The notes under the pieces were generated by a model. It was not told the origin of the DNA and ran no database searches. It was given only the letters and a program-made list of their open reading frames with translations. 27,527 nucleotides of DNA from Candidatus Uhrbacteria bacterium (GTDB lineage: Bacteria > Patescibacteriota > Patescibacteriia > 2-12-FULL-60-25). Where the stretch lies: positions 1 through 27,527 of the forward strand of contig SICT01000004.1 in NCBI GenBank assembly GCA_009691315.1. Direction: 5' to 3'. Position numbers and translations under genes: made by a program. Shown piece after piece: positions 21,067 through 27,527 of this stretch (its first letter is position 1; each line of letters starts with the position of its first letter).

Positions 21067-21666
21067 TTATTTCTTTTTTGGCCGCCAGAGGCGAGCCTCG
21101 CCCACAGAGTGGGCGGGCCAGGTGATCCATAGGCTCCAAGCGAGAGATACGAGCAGTAAGCCTGTCCAGGCGAGCATGACCTGTGAATGTAGCAGCGCTA
21201 TGCGTTTTTCGATTTCGCGTAATGATCGGCCGGCCATCACAAATCCGGATTGAAAGGTGCGGATGCGGGTGATCACTGTCGCAACTCGAACGCCAGGTTC
21301 TGGTTGCCAGGTTATGCGGTTTTCTCCATGCTTTCGCGCATACGTAAACACGCCAGCGGGAAGCGTTGGGAATTTACCGTGAAGTTTTCCAGAGGAAAAG
21401 AGTGGTTCACCTTGGGCATTATAAATAACGAGGAACGGGGCCAGGCTCGTTTCAATATCAACCGTCTTCATGGAGGCGATGGTCGCTTCTATAGTATCCC
21501 CGCGTTCCAGCACCCTGGTTGCATCCTCGGCCATTTGAATTTGCGGATCGTTGCCGCTTTGACGAAAATTTTGTTGAACAGAAACGTACACAAGGCCGCA
21601 GATGATGGTTACGATCGCAACCATCGGAGTCCACATCTCGAGCAAAGGGAAAGAACGATGTTTCAT
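21067..21666 (-). CDS. Sensor-like membrane protein without output domain
   Basis: 199 residues. One helix near 14-30, an outer domain of about 130 residues, and a second helix near 164-183, then a short basic tail. The outer part (APFLVIYNAQGEPLFSSGKLHG, GVFTYARKHGENRITWQPEPGVRVATVITRI) has the look of a PAS/Cache-like histidine-kinase sensor, with the closing GFVMAGRSLREIEKRIALL that normally leads into a HAMP region. The kinase is absent: the frame ends 20 residues after the second helix. It could be a stand-alone sensor or a decayed kinase. ATG 21666 lies 9 bases after TATACT. Confidence 0.7.
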   Translation of the reverse strand: MKHRSFPLLEMWTPMVAIVTIICGLVYVSVQQNFRQSGNDPQIQMAEDATRVLERGDTIEATIASMKTVDIETSLAPFLVIYNAQGEPLFSSGKLHGKFPTLPAGVFTYARKHGENRITWQPEPGVRVATVITRIRTFQSGFVMAGRSLREIEKRIALLHSQVMLAWTGLLLVSLAWSLWITWPAHSVGEARLWRPKKK

Positions 21667-21675
21667 ATCATGAGA

Positions 21676-21684
21676 AGTATATCA
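21676..21684 (-). promoter_or_regulatory. Extended -10 promoter of the sensor-like gene
   Basis: On the minus strand TGATATACT (TG-n-TATACT), 9 bases before ATG 21666, so the transcript would be leaderless. No good -35 is present. Confidence 0.5.
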
Positions 21685-21686
21685 TG

Positions 21687-21719
21687 TTTCAGAACAAGCA
21701 TCTCTTGACAGTTCTGAAA
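21687..21719. promoter_or_regulatory. Perfect 9-bp inverted repeat in a divergent intergenic region
   Basis: TTTCAGAAC (21687-21695) and GTTCTGAAA (21711-21719), 15 bases apart, with TTGACA in the loop. It is placed just upstream of the sensor promoter and could control both directions. Confidence 0.5.
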
Positions 21720-21762
21720 TTTTTATTCAAGGTGGCCAATACGTTGACACAAAGGAGGAGTC

Positions 21763-21990
21763 ATGACCGGACAGACGGATACCAATGAGTTCAATGGAGT
21801 CAAGGTGTTCTCCGCGACCAAACCAGAGCGTCGAGGGGAGCTTGGGGAGGTTATCACGTGCTGGGTTGCTGAGCACCAGCACTGTCTCATCGTGGACAAG
21901 ATGGTGCTTCAGTCCAGTGATGCAGCATTTCACTGCCTCACGATCATTCTGTTTTATTGGGAGAACCTATCGACTCCCCGCGTTGCCTGA
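21763..21990 (+). CDS. Unknown 75-residue protein with strong RBS
   Basis: Not recognised. AAAGGAGGAG ends 2 bases before the ATG, with GGAGG 4 bases away, one of the few strong ribosome binding sites in the window. The product alternates strands and helices (GVKVFSATKPERRGELGEVI, LIVDKMVLQSSDAAFHCLTI) and has two buried-looking Cys, suggesting a compact alpha/beta fold. There is no signal peptide. No clear terminator follows. A longer overlapping frame from 21785 is only the upstream extension of the ArfB-like frame. Confidence 0.6.
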   Translation: MTGQTDTNEFNGVKVFSATKPERRGELGEVITCWVAEHQHCLIVDKMVLQSSDAAFHCLTIILFYWENLSTPRVA

Positions 21991-22084
21991 TTGGTCAGAT
22001 GTTCATTCCTTTTTTTCGGCAGATGCTCTCCGCACTGTCGATTTTTTGTATCGTGAGCCTACCGAATTATGCTACACTTCCTTG

Positions 22085-22489
22085 ATGCAAATCCCATTTT
22101 CTGAATTGCAATTCCAGTTCACGCGGTCTGGCGGCAAAGGAGGGCAGAATGTGAATAAAGTTTCAAGTAAAGTTCAACTGCGCTGGAATGTATTTGCTTC
22201 GAGCGTGTTTTCTGATGCGCAAAAGTTTTTAATCCAACAACGCTTAGCATCTCGCATCAATCAGATCGGGGAAGTTTGTCTCGAATCAGACCAAGAACGT
22301 TCGCAGGCGCAAAATAAAGAGTGGGTGATTCACGAACTTCATCGTTTGATTACGCAGGCACTCAAGCCCATCAAAAAACGCCGCGCCACCAAAGCCACGC
22401 GCTCCTCACAAAAGAAACGACTTGCAAGTAAAATAAAACATGGGGAGAAAAAAGCCAGTCGAAAATTATCTGAATGGCATGGGATTTGA
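22085..22489 (+). CDS. arfB: ArfB/ICT1-like peptidyl-tRNA hydrolase (RF-1 domain)
   Basis: 134 residues. The class I release-factor core TRSGGKGGQNVNKVSSKVQL contains GGQ at 19-21, the tripeptide that hydrolyses peptidyl-tRNA. There is no codon-recognition domain, and the C-terminus (PIKKRRATKATRSSQKKRLASK...) is a long basic tail. This is the ArfB/YaeJ/ICT1 plan: the tail enters the empty mRNA channel of stalled ribosomes and the GGQ loop frees the chain. ATG 22085 gives the usual N-terminal length. It serves as a stalled-ribosome rescue factor, useful in a genome with many leaderless messages. Confidence 0.92.
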   Translation: MQIPFSELQFQFTRSGGKGGQNVNKVSSKVQLRWNVFASSVFSDAQKFLIQQRLASRINQIGEVCLESDQERSQAQNKEWVIHELHRLITQALKPIKKRRATKATRSSQKKRLASKIKHGEKKASRKLSEWHGI

Positions 22490-22542
22490 CAGGTTTTGCT
22501 GAAACCTATTCTATATGAAGTTATTCGATGCATGAAGCGTCG

Positions 22543-22549
22543 AAGGAGG
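22543..22549 (+). promoter_or_regulatory. Strong Shine-Dalgarno (AAGGAGG) deciding a TTG start
   Basis: AAGGAGG ends 6 bases before TTG 22556. The nearby ATG 22528 and GTG 22549 are in other frames. Confidence 0.7.
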
Positions 22550-22555
22550 TGAATT

Positions 22556-23596
22556 TTGACCGATCACAACGGATTGATTCAGGTGGATGTCGAGCGTTTC
22601 GTCATGCAGACGCGCGGCTTCGGAGAAGACTGTCGTCTGGTGCGGAAGGCCATCACGGGCGATGGTGCTATCGAGATTCGGGATTCCCGCATTCCCGAAG
22701 AACCGCACGATGTTCTGCAGGAGATGGTTCTGCGGTATTTCCGTCAGCCTACCTGGGCCAAACTCCAGGACGAGCGGCTTGGGGCCAAACACGATGTCGG
22801 TTGGACCCCACCCTTTACGGAGTGGACCAAGTTTCACGACGTCCTAGAGGTGATGGCGGAGCGTGGACTCAATGTGCGTCCGCACGCGGTCAAGCACAAG
22901 GATCCCAAGGAACGCTTCATGTGGCGGATCGGCGATGATCCCGATGATACGGCCTTTGCCGCGCTTCACGCGCCACAGGTCGTGCCGGCCGCTTTCGTCA
23001 AGGACTGGAAGCGGAAGATTGATGTTTATTTCCCACATGCTCAGCGCGCAATCTTTACCATGCTCGAGATGCTGGCAGTAGGCTATCATCTTGAACTGAA
23101 CTTTTTCACCAAGCTCCTTGAGCATGGCCCACATCTGTTCGCGCCGACCGGGGTCAACCTCGCTCAACTCGGAGAGCCGGGGACCGTTCACGCCGCGTTG
23201 CATCGCGACATCGGTTTCATCACCGCACACGGTCGATCGAATGCGCCTGGCTTGTTTCTGTGGAAGCGTAACGGAGAAAGGATTCCGGCACGTATTCAGA
23301 AGAACTGCATCCTGGCCCAGGTCGCGCAACAGCTCGCTCACGTGATGGGCGGCCAGGGGCTCGATGGAATGCATGAGGTTGTGGCTGTCAAAGAAGCTCA
23401 GCCGGTTATTGAGAGGATGCGGGCCGCCGGTGAGGAGCCGTGGCGTGTGTCCACGACGTTCTTTTTCCACATGGCTTCGGATTGTATGATCGCCCCGCTC
23501 GGACCGTTCCGGACCGATGAGGCACTCGCCAAGTACCCGCCGATCAGGGTTGGCGATCAGATCATGTATGAGCTCGGCATCACGGGCGTCGGCTAA
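22556..23596 (+). CDS. Isopenicillin-N-synthase-like Fe(II)/2-oxoglutarate-type oxygenase
   Basis: 346 residues. The iron-binding triad of the IPNS/2OG family is complete: H216-R-D218 (LHRDIGFIT) and H273 (GMHEVVA), separated by 55 residues; in fungal IPNS the same step is 54. R297-V-S299 (WRVSTTFFF) matches the RxS pair that binds the 2-oxoglutarate or valine carboxylate, but lies about 15 residues further from the His. The C-terminal PLGPF...KYPPIRVGDQIMYEL matches the family's closing segment. The N-terminal 200 residues replace the DIOX_N domain. Codons are rich in G and C. It starts at TTG with a strong RBS and ends in a clear terminator. The substrate is unknown; horizontal transfer is likely. 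Confidence 0.85.
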   Translation: MTDHNGLIQVDVERFVMQTRGFGEDCRLVRKAITGDGAIEIRDSRIPEEPHDVLQEMVLRYFRQPTWAKLQDERLGAKHDVGWTPPFTEWTKFHDVLEVMAERGLNVRPHAVKHKDPKERFMWRIGDDPDDTAFAALHAPQVVPAAFVKDWKRKIDVYFPHAQRAIFTMLEMLAVGYHLELNFFTKLLEHGPHLFAPTGVNLAQLGEPGTVHAALHRDIGFITAHGRSNAPGLFLWKRNGERIPARIQKNCILAQVAQQLAHVMGGQGLDGMHEVVAVKEAQPVIERMRAAGEEPWRVSTTFFFHMASDCMIAPLGPFRTDEALAKYPPIRVGDQIMYELGITGVG

Positions 23597-23612
23597 GCAA
23601 GTCCTTTCTTTT

Positions 23613-23645
23613 TCCCTGACGTTACTCGACCTCAGGGATTTTTTT
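23613..23645 (+). terminator. Terminator of the oxygenase gene
   Basis: TCCCTGA (23613-23619) pairs with TCAGGGA (23632-23638), followed by seven T. The convergent PH-domain gene ends in the T run. Confidence 0.85.
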
Positions 23646-24219
23646 ATGCCGCCTCTCCAGTCGCAATTTCTTCAACCGCTTCATCCAGATGTGCCTGGCG
23701 ATCTATTTCGGCTAATTCGACGATCATTTTTGCTACTTTGTTGGGATGGGGGACCTGTTCAAATAGAAAACGTAGACGCTCTCCAGCGGTTTGGATTTCC
23801 ACGTCTCCGAAGTCAAACATGGTATGGAAAAATCCATTGACGCTTGAGGTCACATCTTGGATGCGATAGATTCGCAGTTCAGAGGCAGTACGTCCAAAAA
23901 GGCCTTGCTGTTCGATATTTAAAATGCGCTTATTGGTGACAATCCATAGATCCATGGCCCAGTCGACAAAATTTTGGAATAAAAATAACCAAGCATATAA
24001 AAAGAAAATCGATCCACCGAGCAAGACCACGGTCATCATGGCTTGATCTGCTAAGAGATCTGGTTGATAAATTTGCAAATACTGAAAAATGCCAAAAGGG
24101 GCGAGCAATAAAATTACCATGCAGATAACAAGGCTCGCGAGGGTGATGGGATGGCGCCGTAAACAATAGATGAGTTTTTCTCCTGGAATGGGATTGGGCA
24201 GGTGATCAAGATGAAACAT
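23644..24219 (-). CDS. Membrane protein with bacterial PH domain (bPH2/DUF304)
   Basis: 191 residues. Two membrane helices (about 24-46 and 60-86) precede a DUF304-type segment WIVTNKRILNIEQQGLFGRTASELRIYRIQDVTSSVNGFF and DFGDVEIQTAG, the YdbT/bPH2 signature with the (V)TxxR and RIxDI-like strands. The domain faces the cytoplasm. Function is unclear; relatives have envelope or stress links. ATG 24219 is preferred to a TTG 18 bases upstream. It is the last gene of the ruvB transcript. Confidence 0.85.
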   Translation of the reverse strand: MFHLDHLPNPIPGEKLIYCLRRHPITLASLVICMVILLLAPFGIFQYLQIYQPDLLADQAMMTVVLLGGSIFFLYAWLFLFQNFVDWAMDLWIVTNKRILNIEQQGLFGRTASELRIYRIQDVTSSVNGFFHTMFDFGDVEIQTAGERLRFLFEQVPHPNKVAKMIVELAEIDRQAHLDEAVEEIATGEAA

Positions 24220-24240
24220 ACAGGGGAAAAATTTCAAATA

Positions 24241-24486
24241 TCAAACTTCAAAAAAAGCCATGAAAGGGGAAAGGGGATTGACGGTTTGTGACCAGTCTAC
24301 ATTTATGAGGTATTGAATAATGAATCCGAGCATGATCGCTGAGACGATGAGGAAGAGGAGGGTGGAACCGTATGTGCTTAAACCAAATAAGCCAAAGCGG
24401 AGATAGACCAAGAGCGTCAAGAACGACATGATAAATAAAATCGCGATGAGCACGAGCCAGACAAGTAACAGCCAAGCAAGAGGCAT
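24241..24486 (-). CDS. Small two-helix membrane protein
   Basis: 81 residues, not recognised. Two long hydrophobic segments (about 2-28 and 38-61) with an acidic-polar tail. It begins 5 bases after the ruvB stop and ends 21 bases before the PH-domain start, and is probably co-transcribed with both. Confidence 0.6.
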   Translation of the reverse strand: MPLAWLLLVWLVLIAILFIMSFLTLLVYLRFGLFGLSTYGSTLLFLIVSAIMLGFIIQYLINVDWSQTVNPLSPFMAFFEV

Positions 24487-24491
24487 ATATT

Positions 24492-25514
24492 TTAATACAG
24501 TGTAGCTTGTTTTTCCGGAGCCGGAAAGCCGAGATGCGTGTAGGCTGCGGGAGTCGCAATGCGGCCGCGGGCGGTACGTTCGAGCAAGCCTTCCTGCAGC
24601 AGAAAAGGTTCGATCACTTCTTCGAGCGTATCGACTTCTTCGGCAATGGCTGCGGCTAGGGTCGTGAGTCCGACGGGTCCACCTTGAAATTTTTCAATCA
24701 GCGTTTTGAGCGTACGACGATCACTTTCATCTAAGCCGCGCGGATCTATTTCTAGAGAGGTGAGCGCGTGATCAATGACGCTGGGAGAAAATTGTCCTTG
24801 AGCCATGACTTGGGCGTAGTCACGCACACGTTTCAGGAGACGATTACCAATACGTGGAGTGCGGCGCGCGCGATGAGCGATCGTGGTGAGCGCATCTTGT
24901 TCCATACTGATGTTAAGCAGACGAGAACTTCTGTCTAAAATTTTTACCATTTCATCCGGGCCGTAGAAATTAAGATGATAACTCACGCCAAAACGATCAC
25001 GCAAAGGCGCGGATAAGAGGGAGAGCCGGGTTGTTGCGCCGATCATGGTAAAGGGTTTAAGTTCGAGTCTTAGGGTGCGTGCGGTCGGGCCTTTGCCGAT
25101 CACGATGTCGAGCGCATGATCTTCCATGGCCGGATACAAGATTTCTTCAATCGAACGATTCAAGCGATGAATTTCATCAATAAATAAGACGTCCCCTTCT
25201 TCCAGGTTGGTTAAGATTGCGGCGAGATCGCCGACGCGTTCGATGGCTGGGCCACTAGTCACTTTTAAATTCGCTCCCATTTCGTGAGCAATGACATGAG
25301 CCAGAGTTGTTTTTCCTAGTCCCGGCGGACCATAGAGTAAAACATGCTCGCACGGCTCATTGCGTCCTTTAGCGGCTGTTAAGAAAATACGTAAATTTTC
25401 TTTTACGTTTGGTTGGCCAATAAATTCTTCCAGCGATTTTGGACGCAATGCCACATCAAACCCCGTTTCTCCTTCTTGAGTTTCAGGCGCGATGACGCGA
25501 GCGTCGGTGTCCAT
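24492..25514 (-). CDS. ruvB: Holliday junction branch-migration ATPase RuvB
   Basis: 340 residues, the usual RuvB length. It has LRPKSLEEFIGQ, Walker A GPPGLGKTT, Walker B VLFIDEIHRL, sensor 1 IGATTR, the RFG arginine-finger region LRDRFG, and the C-terminal winged helix GGPVGLTTLA plus ARGRIATPAAYTHLG. It drives branch migration of Holliday junctions with RuvA and passes them to RuvC; neither is in the window. The start at ATG 25514 (MDTDARVI) fits the promoter 7 bases upstream; the longer frame to 25649 would read through the inverted-repeat element. The two membrane-protein genes follow. Confidence 0.97.
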   Translation of the reverse strand: MDTDARVIAPETQEGETGFDVALRPKSLEEFIGQPNVKENLRIFLTAAKGRNEPCEHVLLYGPPGLGKTTLAHVIAHEMGANLKVTSGPAIERVGDLAAILTNLEEGDVLFIDEIHRLNRSIEEILYPAMEDHALDIVIGKGPTARTLRLELKPFTMIGATTRLSLLSAPLRDRFGVSYHLNFYGPDEMVKILDRSSRLLNISMEQDALTTIAHRARRTPRIGNRLLKRVRDYAQVMAQGQFSPSVIDHALTSLEIDPRGLDESDRRTLKTLIEKFQGGPVGLTTLAAAIAEEVDTLEEVIEPFLLQEGLLERTARGRIATPAAYTHLGFPAPEKQATLY

Positions 25515-25521
25515 ACCGAGG

Positions 25522-25550
25522 ATATTAGAGGAAATGAGCTTAGAAGCCAA
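25522..25550 (-). promoter_or_regulatory. Promoter of ruvB
   Basis: On the minus strand TTGGCT (25545-25550), 17-base spacer, TAATAT (25522-25527), 7 bases to ATG 25514. Confidence 0.6.
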
Positions 25551-25562
25551 GACAGATCCCAC

Positions 25563-25653
25563 TCTTTTGGAAAGAGGGGTTAGGGGAGTTAAAACAAAAT
25601 GAATGAATTCAGCCATTACCTGTAACTCCTCTCGATCTCCTCTTTCCAAAAGA
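25563..25653. repeat. 91-bp inverted-repeat element (MITE-like)
   Basis: TCTTTTGGAAAGAGG (25563-25577) is the exact complement of 25639-25653, and GGAGTTA (25585-25591) of 25623-25629. The right arm can also fold alone into a 9-bp hairpin. It lies between the methyltransferase stop and the ruvB promoter. No transposase is present. It may instead be a terminator pair. Confidence 0.6.
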
Positions 25654-25661
25654 GGAGAAGA

Positions 25662-26387
25662 CTATGGATTAATTTTTTTGTGGGCAATCACAAACCAGTT
25701 TCTCCCTTCGTTTGGATCATCTGTCCAATCTTGTTTACCAAACAAACCAATACGTTCGATTTCGATTTGTGGATGTGTCCAGAGCGACAGCCATTCTTTT
25801 TGATCAAAGGCATGAACATAACGTTTAGCGTCTGCGCCTTCGGCACGCCAGGGAATGAAAAAATCTACGCGGGTGGCGCCGGACGAGGTGTCCCAGCCCT
25901 GCTCGCTGCCCGCAGTCTCGCGATGCCGGGACACCTCGTCCGGCGCTGTATGAGAAAGGTGCCACGCGCTGGCCGCGATCAAACCTCCGGGTTTGGTGAT
26001 GCGTATAAGTTCATTTACCGCGGCTTGTTGATCATCAAGAGTCGGCAAGTGATGAAGGACGGCAAAACACACGGTGACATCGGCTGTCGCATCATTAATC
26101 GGCAGATGGGGTAGAGAACCATCTTGAAGATTCAGTTTTGGATCAGCACCGGCACGTAAAGTCGAAGATGGTTCAAAACCGACGTAGTGAATGTCATCGG
26201 GGAGAAGTTTGGCGAAACGACCATTCCCTGCACCTACATCAACGGCAATCATTTCTTTACGCACTCGTTCGGCAATCATCTTTTCTTCATTCCAACTCAT
26301 GCCGCGTGTACGTCCAAAAGCTGCGCCATAGCGCTCATAAAAATCCGCGACCGAATCACGGATTTGTTTGGCAATTTCATTGGTCAT
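25662..26387 (-). CDS. Trm9/ALKBH8-like SAM methyltransferase with palindromic insert
   Basis: 241 residues. Motif I is AVDVGAGNGRFAKLLP (begins near 48), followed by FEPSSTL, and the later segment ADVTVCFAVLHHLPT...RITKPGGLI is of the methyltransf_11 type. The lead segment FYERYGAAFGRTRGMSWNE and the C-terminal FFIPWR...KRYVHAF resemble the RxxxW and (V/F)PW...RYYHxF pieces of Trm9/ALKBH8, which methylate cm5U34 in tRNA to mcm5U. It diverges from elp3, whose product makes cm5U34, across 17 bases. Residues 148-171 are encoded by a GC-rich inverted repeat and probably form a tolerated loop. ATG 26387 is preferred to a TTG at 26402. Confidence 0.8.
   Translation of the reverse strand: MTNEIAKQIRDSVADFYERYGAAFGRTRGMSWNEEKMIAERVRKEMIAVDVGAGNGRFAKLLPDDIHYVGFEPSSTLRAGADPKLNLQDGSLPHLPINDATADVTVCFAVLHHLPTLDDQQAAVNELIRITKPGGLIAASAWHLSHTAPDEVSRHRETAGSEQGWDTSSGATRVDFFIPWRAEGADAKRYVHAFDQKEWLSLWTHPQIEIERIGLFGKQDWTDDPNEGRNWFVIAHKKINP
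25876..25946. repeat. GC-rich palindromic element inside a coding region
   Basis: GCGCCGGACGAGGTGTCCC (25876-25894) is the exact reverse complement of 25928-25946, with a 33-base loop. It is much richer in GC than the flanking gene and stays in frame over about 24 codons. Confidence 0.85.
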
Positions 26388-26395
26388 GCTACCAT
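26368..26395 (+). promoter_or_regulatory. Candidate promoter of elp3
   Basis: TTGGCA (26368-26373), 16-base spacer, TACCAT (26390-26395), 9 bases to ATG 26405. It would lie inside the start of the divergent methyltransferase gene. Confidence 0.4.
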
Positions 26396-26404
26396 CATCC
26401 AACC

Positions 26405-27527
26405 ATGTCTGAGCTCACCAGTCCACCAAAGAAATTGATTGCCGCGATGATGACGGATATGTTAGCTGTGGCTGAGCCAAAGCACCGAGATATAGACTTA
26501 GTCATTCGTCGCCATCTTTCCGGCACGCATTTTCGTTTTCCAACTTCCGCGGAACTTGTAGCCGCGTATCGATCAACGGAAGCGAGTCGGCCAGTGCATG
26601 AAGCGCTTGAACAGGCTTTGCGTGGAAAAAAAGTTCGCACCGATTCTGGAGTCGCACCCATTACTCTTTTGACCAAGCCGTATGCCTGCCCTGGCAAATG
26701 CGTGTATTGTCCGACGGAAGTGCGCATGCCAAAGAGTTATGTGGCCAGTGAGCCGGCCGCGGCGCGGGCTCTGCGTCTGAATTTCGATCCATATTTGCAA
26801 GTTGTGAAGCGTGTGCAATCCATGGAAGCAAATGGTCATGAAGCGAAAAAAATTGAATTGATTATCAAAGGTGGGACGTGGTCAGCCTATCCATGGGTGT
26901 ATCGCAAATGGTTTGTGAAAAGATGTTTTGATGCGGCTAACCATCTTGGACAGAAAAAGCGAGAACGCTTTCCAAAAATAGAAGACAGTCAAAGATTTAA
27001 TGAGACGGCTTTGTATCGTATCATCGGGCTGACGATCGAAACGCGTCCGGATTGGGTGACCCCACAGGAAGTCATTCGTTTACGCATGCTTGGCTGTACG
27101 CGTGTGGAACTTGGGGTGCAAGCCTTGGATGATAAAATTTTGGAACTGACCAAACGCGGTCATGATATTAATGCAGTCACACACGCCACGATTTTATTAA
27201 AAGCCGCAGCATTCAAAACAGATTATCATTTTATGCCAGGTCAGCCAGGTTCAACGGCTCAACGTGATGTTGAAATGTTCTCTGAGATGTTTGATAATCC
27301 GCGTTTTCGTCCGGACATGGTCAAGATTTATCCGTGTGTTGTGATTCCTTCTGCAGAGCTGGCGGAATGGCATAAGAGAGGGGAGTTTAAACCGCTCGAA
27401 GGGGAGGAATTGGTCGAAACGATGATCAGGATGAAAACGTGCATCCCGTATTATTGTCGCATCTCGCGTTTAATTCGTGATTTTCCTTCGAATGAAATTT
27501 CTGGCGGAAATTTAGTTACGAATTTAC
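26405..27527 (+). CDS. elp3: Elp3-type tRNA uridine-34 radical SAM/GNAT enzyme, 5' part
   Basis: 374 codons are present; the gene runs off the window. The radical SAM cluster site is C95-x3-C99-x2-C102 (PYACPGKCVYCP). Further Elp3 segments include KSYVASEPAAARALRLNFDPY, IELIIKGGTWSAYP, GLTIETRPDWVT, LGCTRVELGVQ and TDYHFMPGQPGST. Elp3 loads an acetyl-derived radical onto C5 of wobble uridine, giving cm5U34; the GNAT acetyl-CoA domain should follow beyond the window. It is known from archaea and eukaryotes and from scattered bacteria such as Dehalococcoides. The divergent neighbour is a likely Trm9-type methyltransferase that would act on its product. Confidence 0.93.
   Translation, partial: MSELTSPPKKLIAAMMTDMLAVAEPKHRDIDLVIRRHLSGTHFRFPTSAELVAAYRSTEASRPVHEALEQALRGKKVRTDSGVAPITLLTKPYACPGKCVYCPTEVRMPKSYVASEPAAARALRLNFDPYLQVVKRVQSMEANGHEAKKIELIIKGGTWSAYPWVYRKWFVKRCFDAANHLGQKKRERFPKIEDSQRFNETALYRIIGLTIETRPDWVTPQEVIRLRMLGCTRVELGVQALDDKILELTKRGHDINAVTHATILLKAAAFKTDYHFMPGQPGSTAQRDVEMFSEMFDNPRFRPDMVKIYPCVVIPSAELAEWHKRGEFKPLEGEELVETMIRMKTCIPYYCRISRLIRDFPSNEISGGNLVTNL

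Noticed and set aside
21785..22084. N-terminal extension of the ArfB-like gene
   Set aside because: The extension overlaps the SD-led small gene, is not like any release-factor segment, and ATG 22085 gives the normal ArfB length.
25515..25649. 45-residue N-terminal extension of RuvB
   Set aside because: It would be encoded partly by the inverted-repeat element and lies upstream of the predicted ruvB promoter.

Overview
The window looks like a piece of a compact bacterial chromosome of the Patescibacteria/CPR type. I infer this from the many conserved-looking but unassignable short proteins, the tight gene packing with convergent stops that overlap, the rarity of Shine-Dalgarno sequences, and the bacterial Elp3 next to a Trm9-like methyltransferase. 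TGA is used as an ordinary stop codon. I see no rRNA, CRISPR array, phage module or transposase gene. The lineage is inference and could not be checked.

Layout. 1-3.9 kb: the end of an FG-GAP/VCBS protein, a one-pass envelope protein, queA, an unknown GC-rich gene with a strong ribosome binding site, and a membrane-anchored methyltransferase. 3.9-4.05 kb: tRNA-His with its promoter, encoded CCA and terminator. 4.1-8.6 kb: an accessory stretch with two class II Fic proteins, a HAD hydrolase, an RBBP9-like serine hydrolase and an unknown gene, punctuated by three direct copies of a 73-bp repeat, each ending in ACCCCA and followed by a hairpin terminator. 8.6-12.5 kb: a secreted lysozyme-like protein, two unknowns, a TehB-like methyltransferase, a zinc-ribbon protein, a second RBBP9-like paralogue and a YwbE-family protein, with three short GGGGTYAGRTCC motifs between genes. 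12.5-15.1 kb: recQ and a CDP-alcohol phosphatidyltransferase. 15.1-17.2 kb: an orphan Leu/Ile/Val-type binding protein divergent from a TrmB-like regulator. 17.3-21.1 kb: a likely operon (secreted Cys-rich protein, VOC protein, PMI-type cupin, ZIP transporter, large coiled-coil protein). 21.1-23.6 kb: a sensor-like membrane protein without a kinase, a small unknown gene, an ArfB-like hydrolase, and a GC-rich isopenicillin-N-synthase-like oxygenase. 23.6-27.5 kb: a bacterial PH-domain protein, a small membrane protein, ruvB, a Trm9-like methyltransferase carrying a GC-rich palindromic insert, and the start of elp3.

Expression. Several genes have a -10 element 7-11 bases before the ATG, often with TTGACA 17 bases further up, so their mRNAs should be leaderless or nearly so. 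Three genes (2917-3273, 21763-21990, 22556-23596) instead carry strong Shine-Dalgarno sequences, and the first and third are clearly richer in G/C-ending codons, so they may be acquired.

The best candidates for something undescribed are the repeat-punctuated Fic/HAD/hydrolase stretch, the palindrome inside the methyltransferase gene, and the Shine-Dalgarno-led oxygenase.
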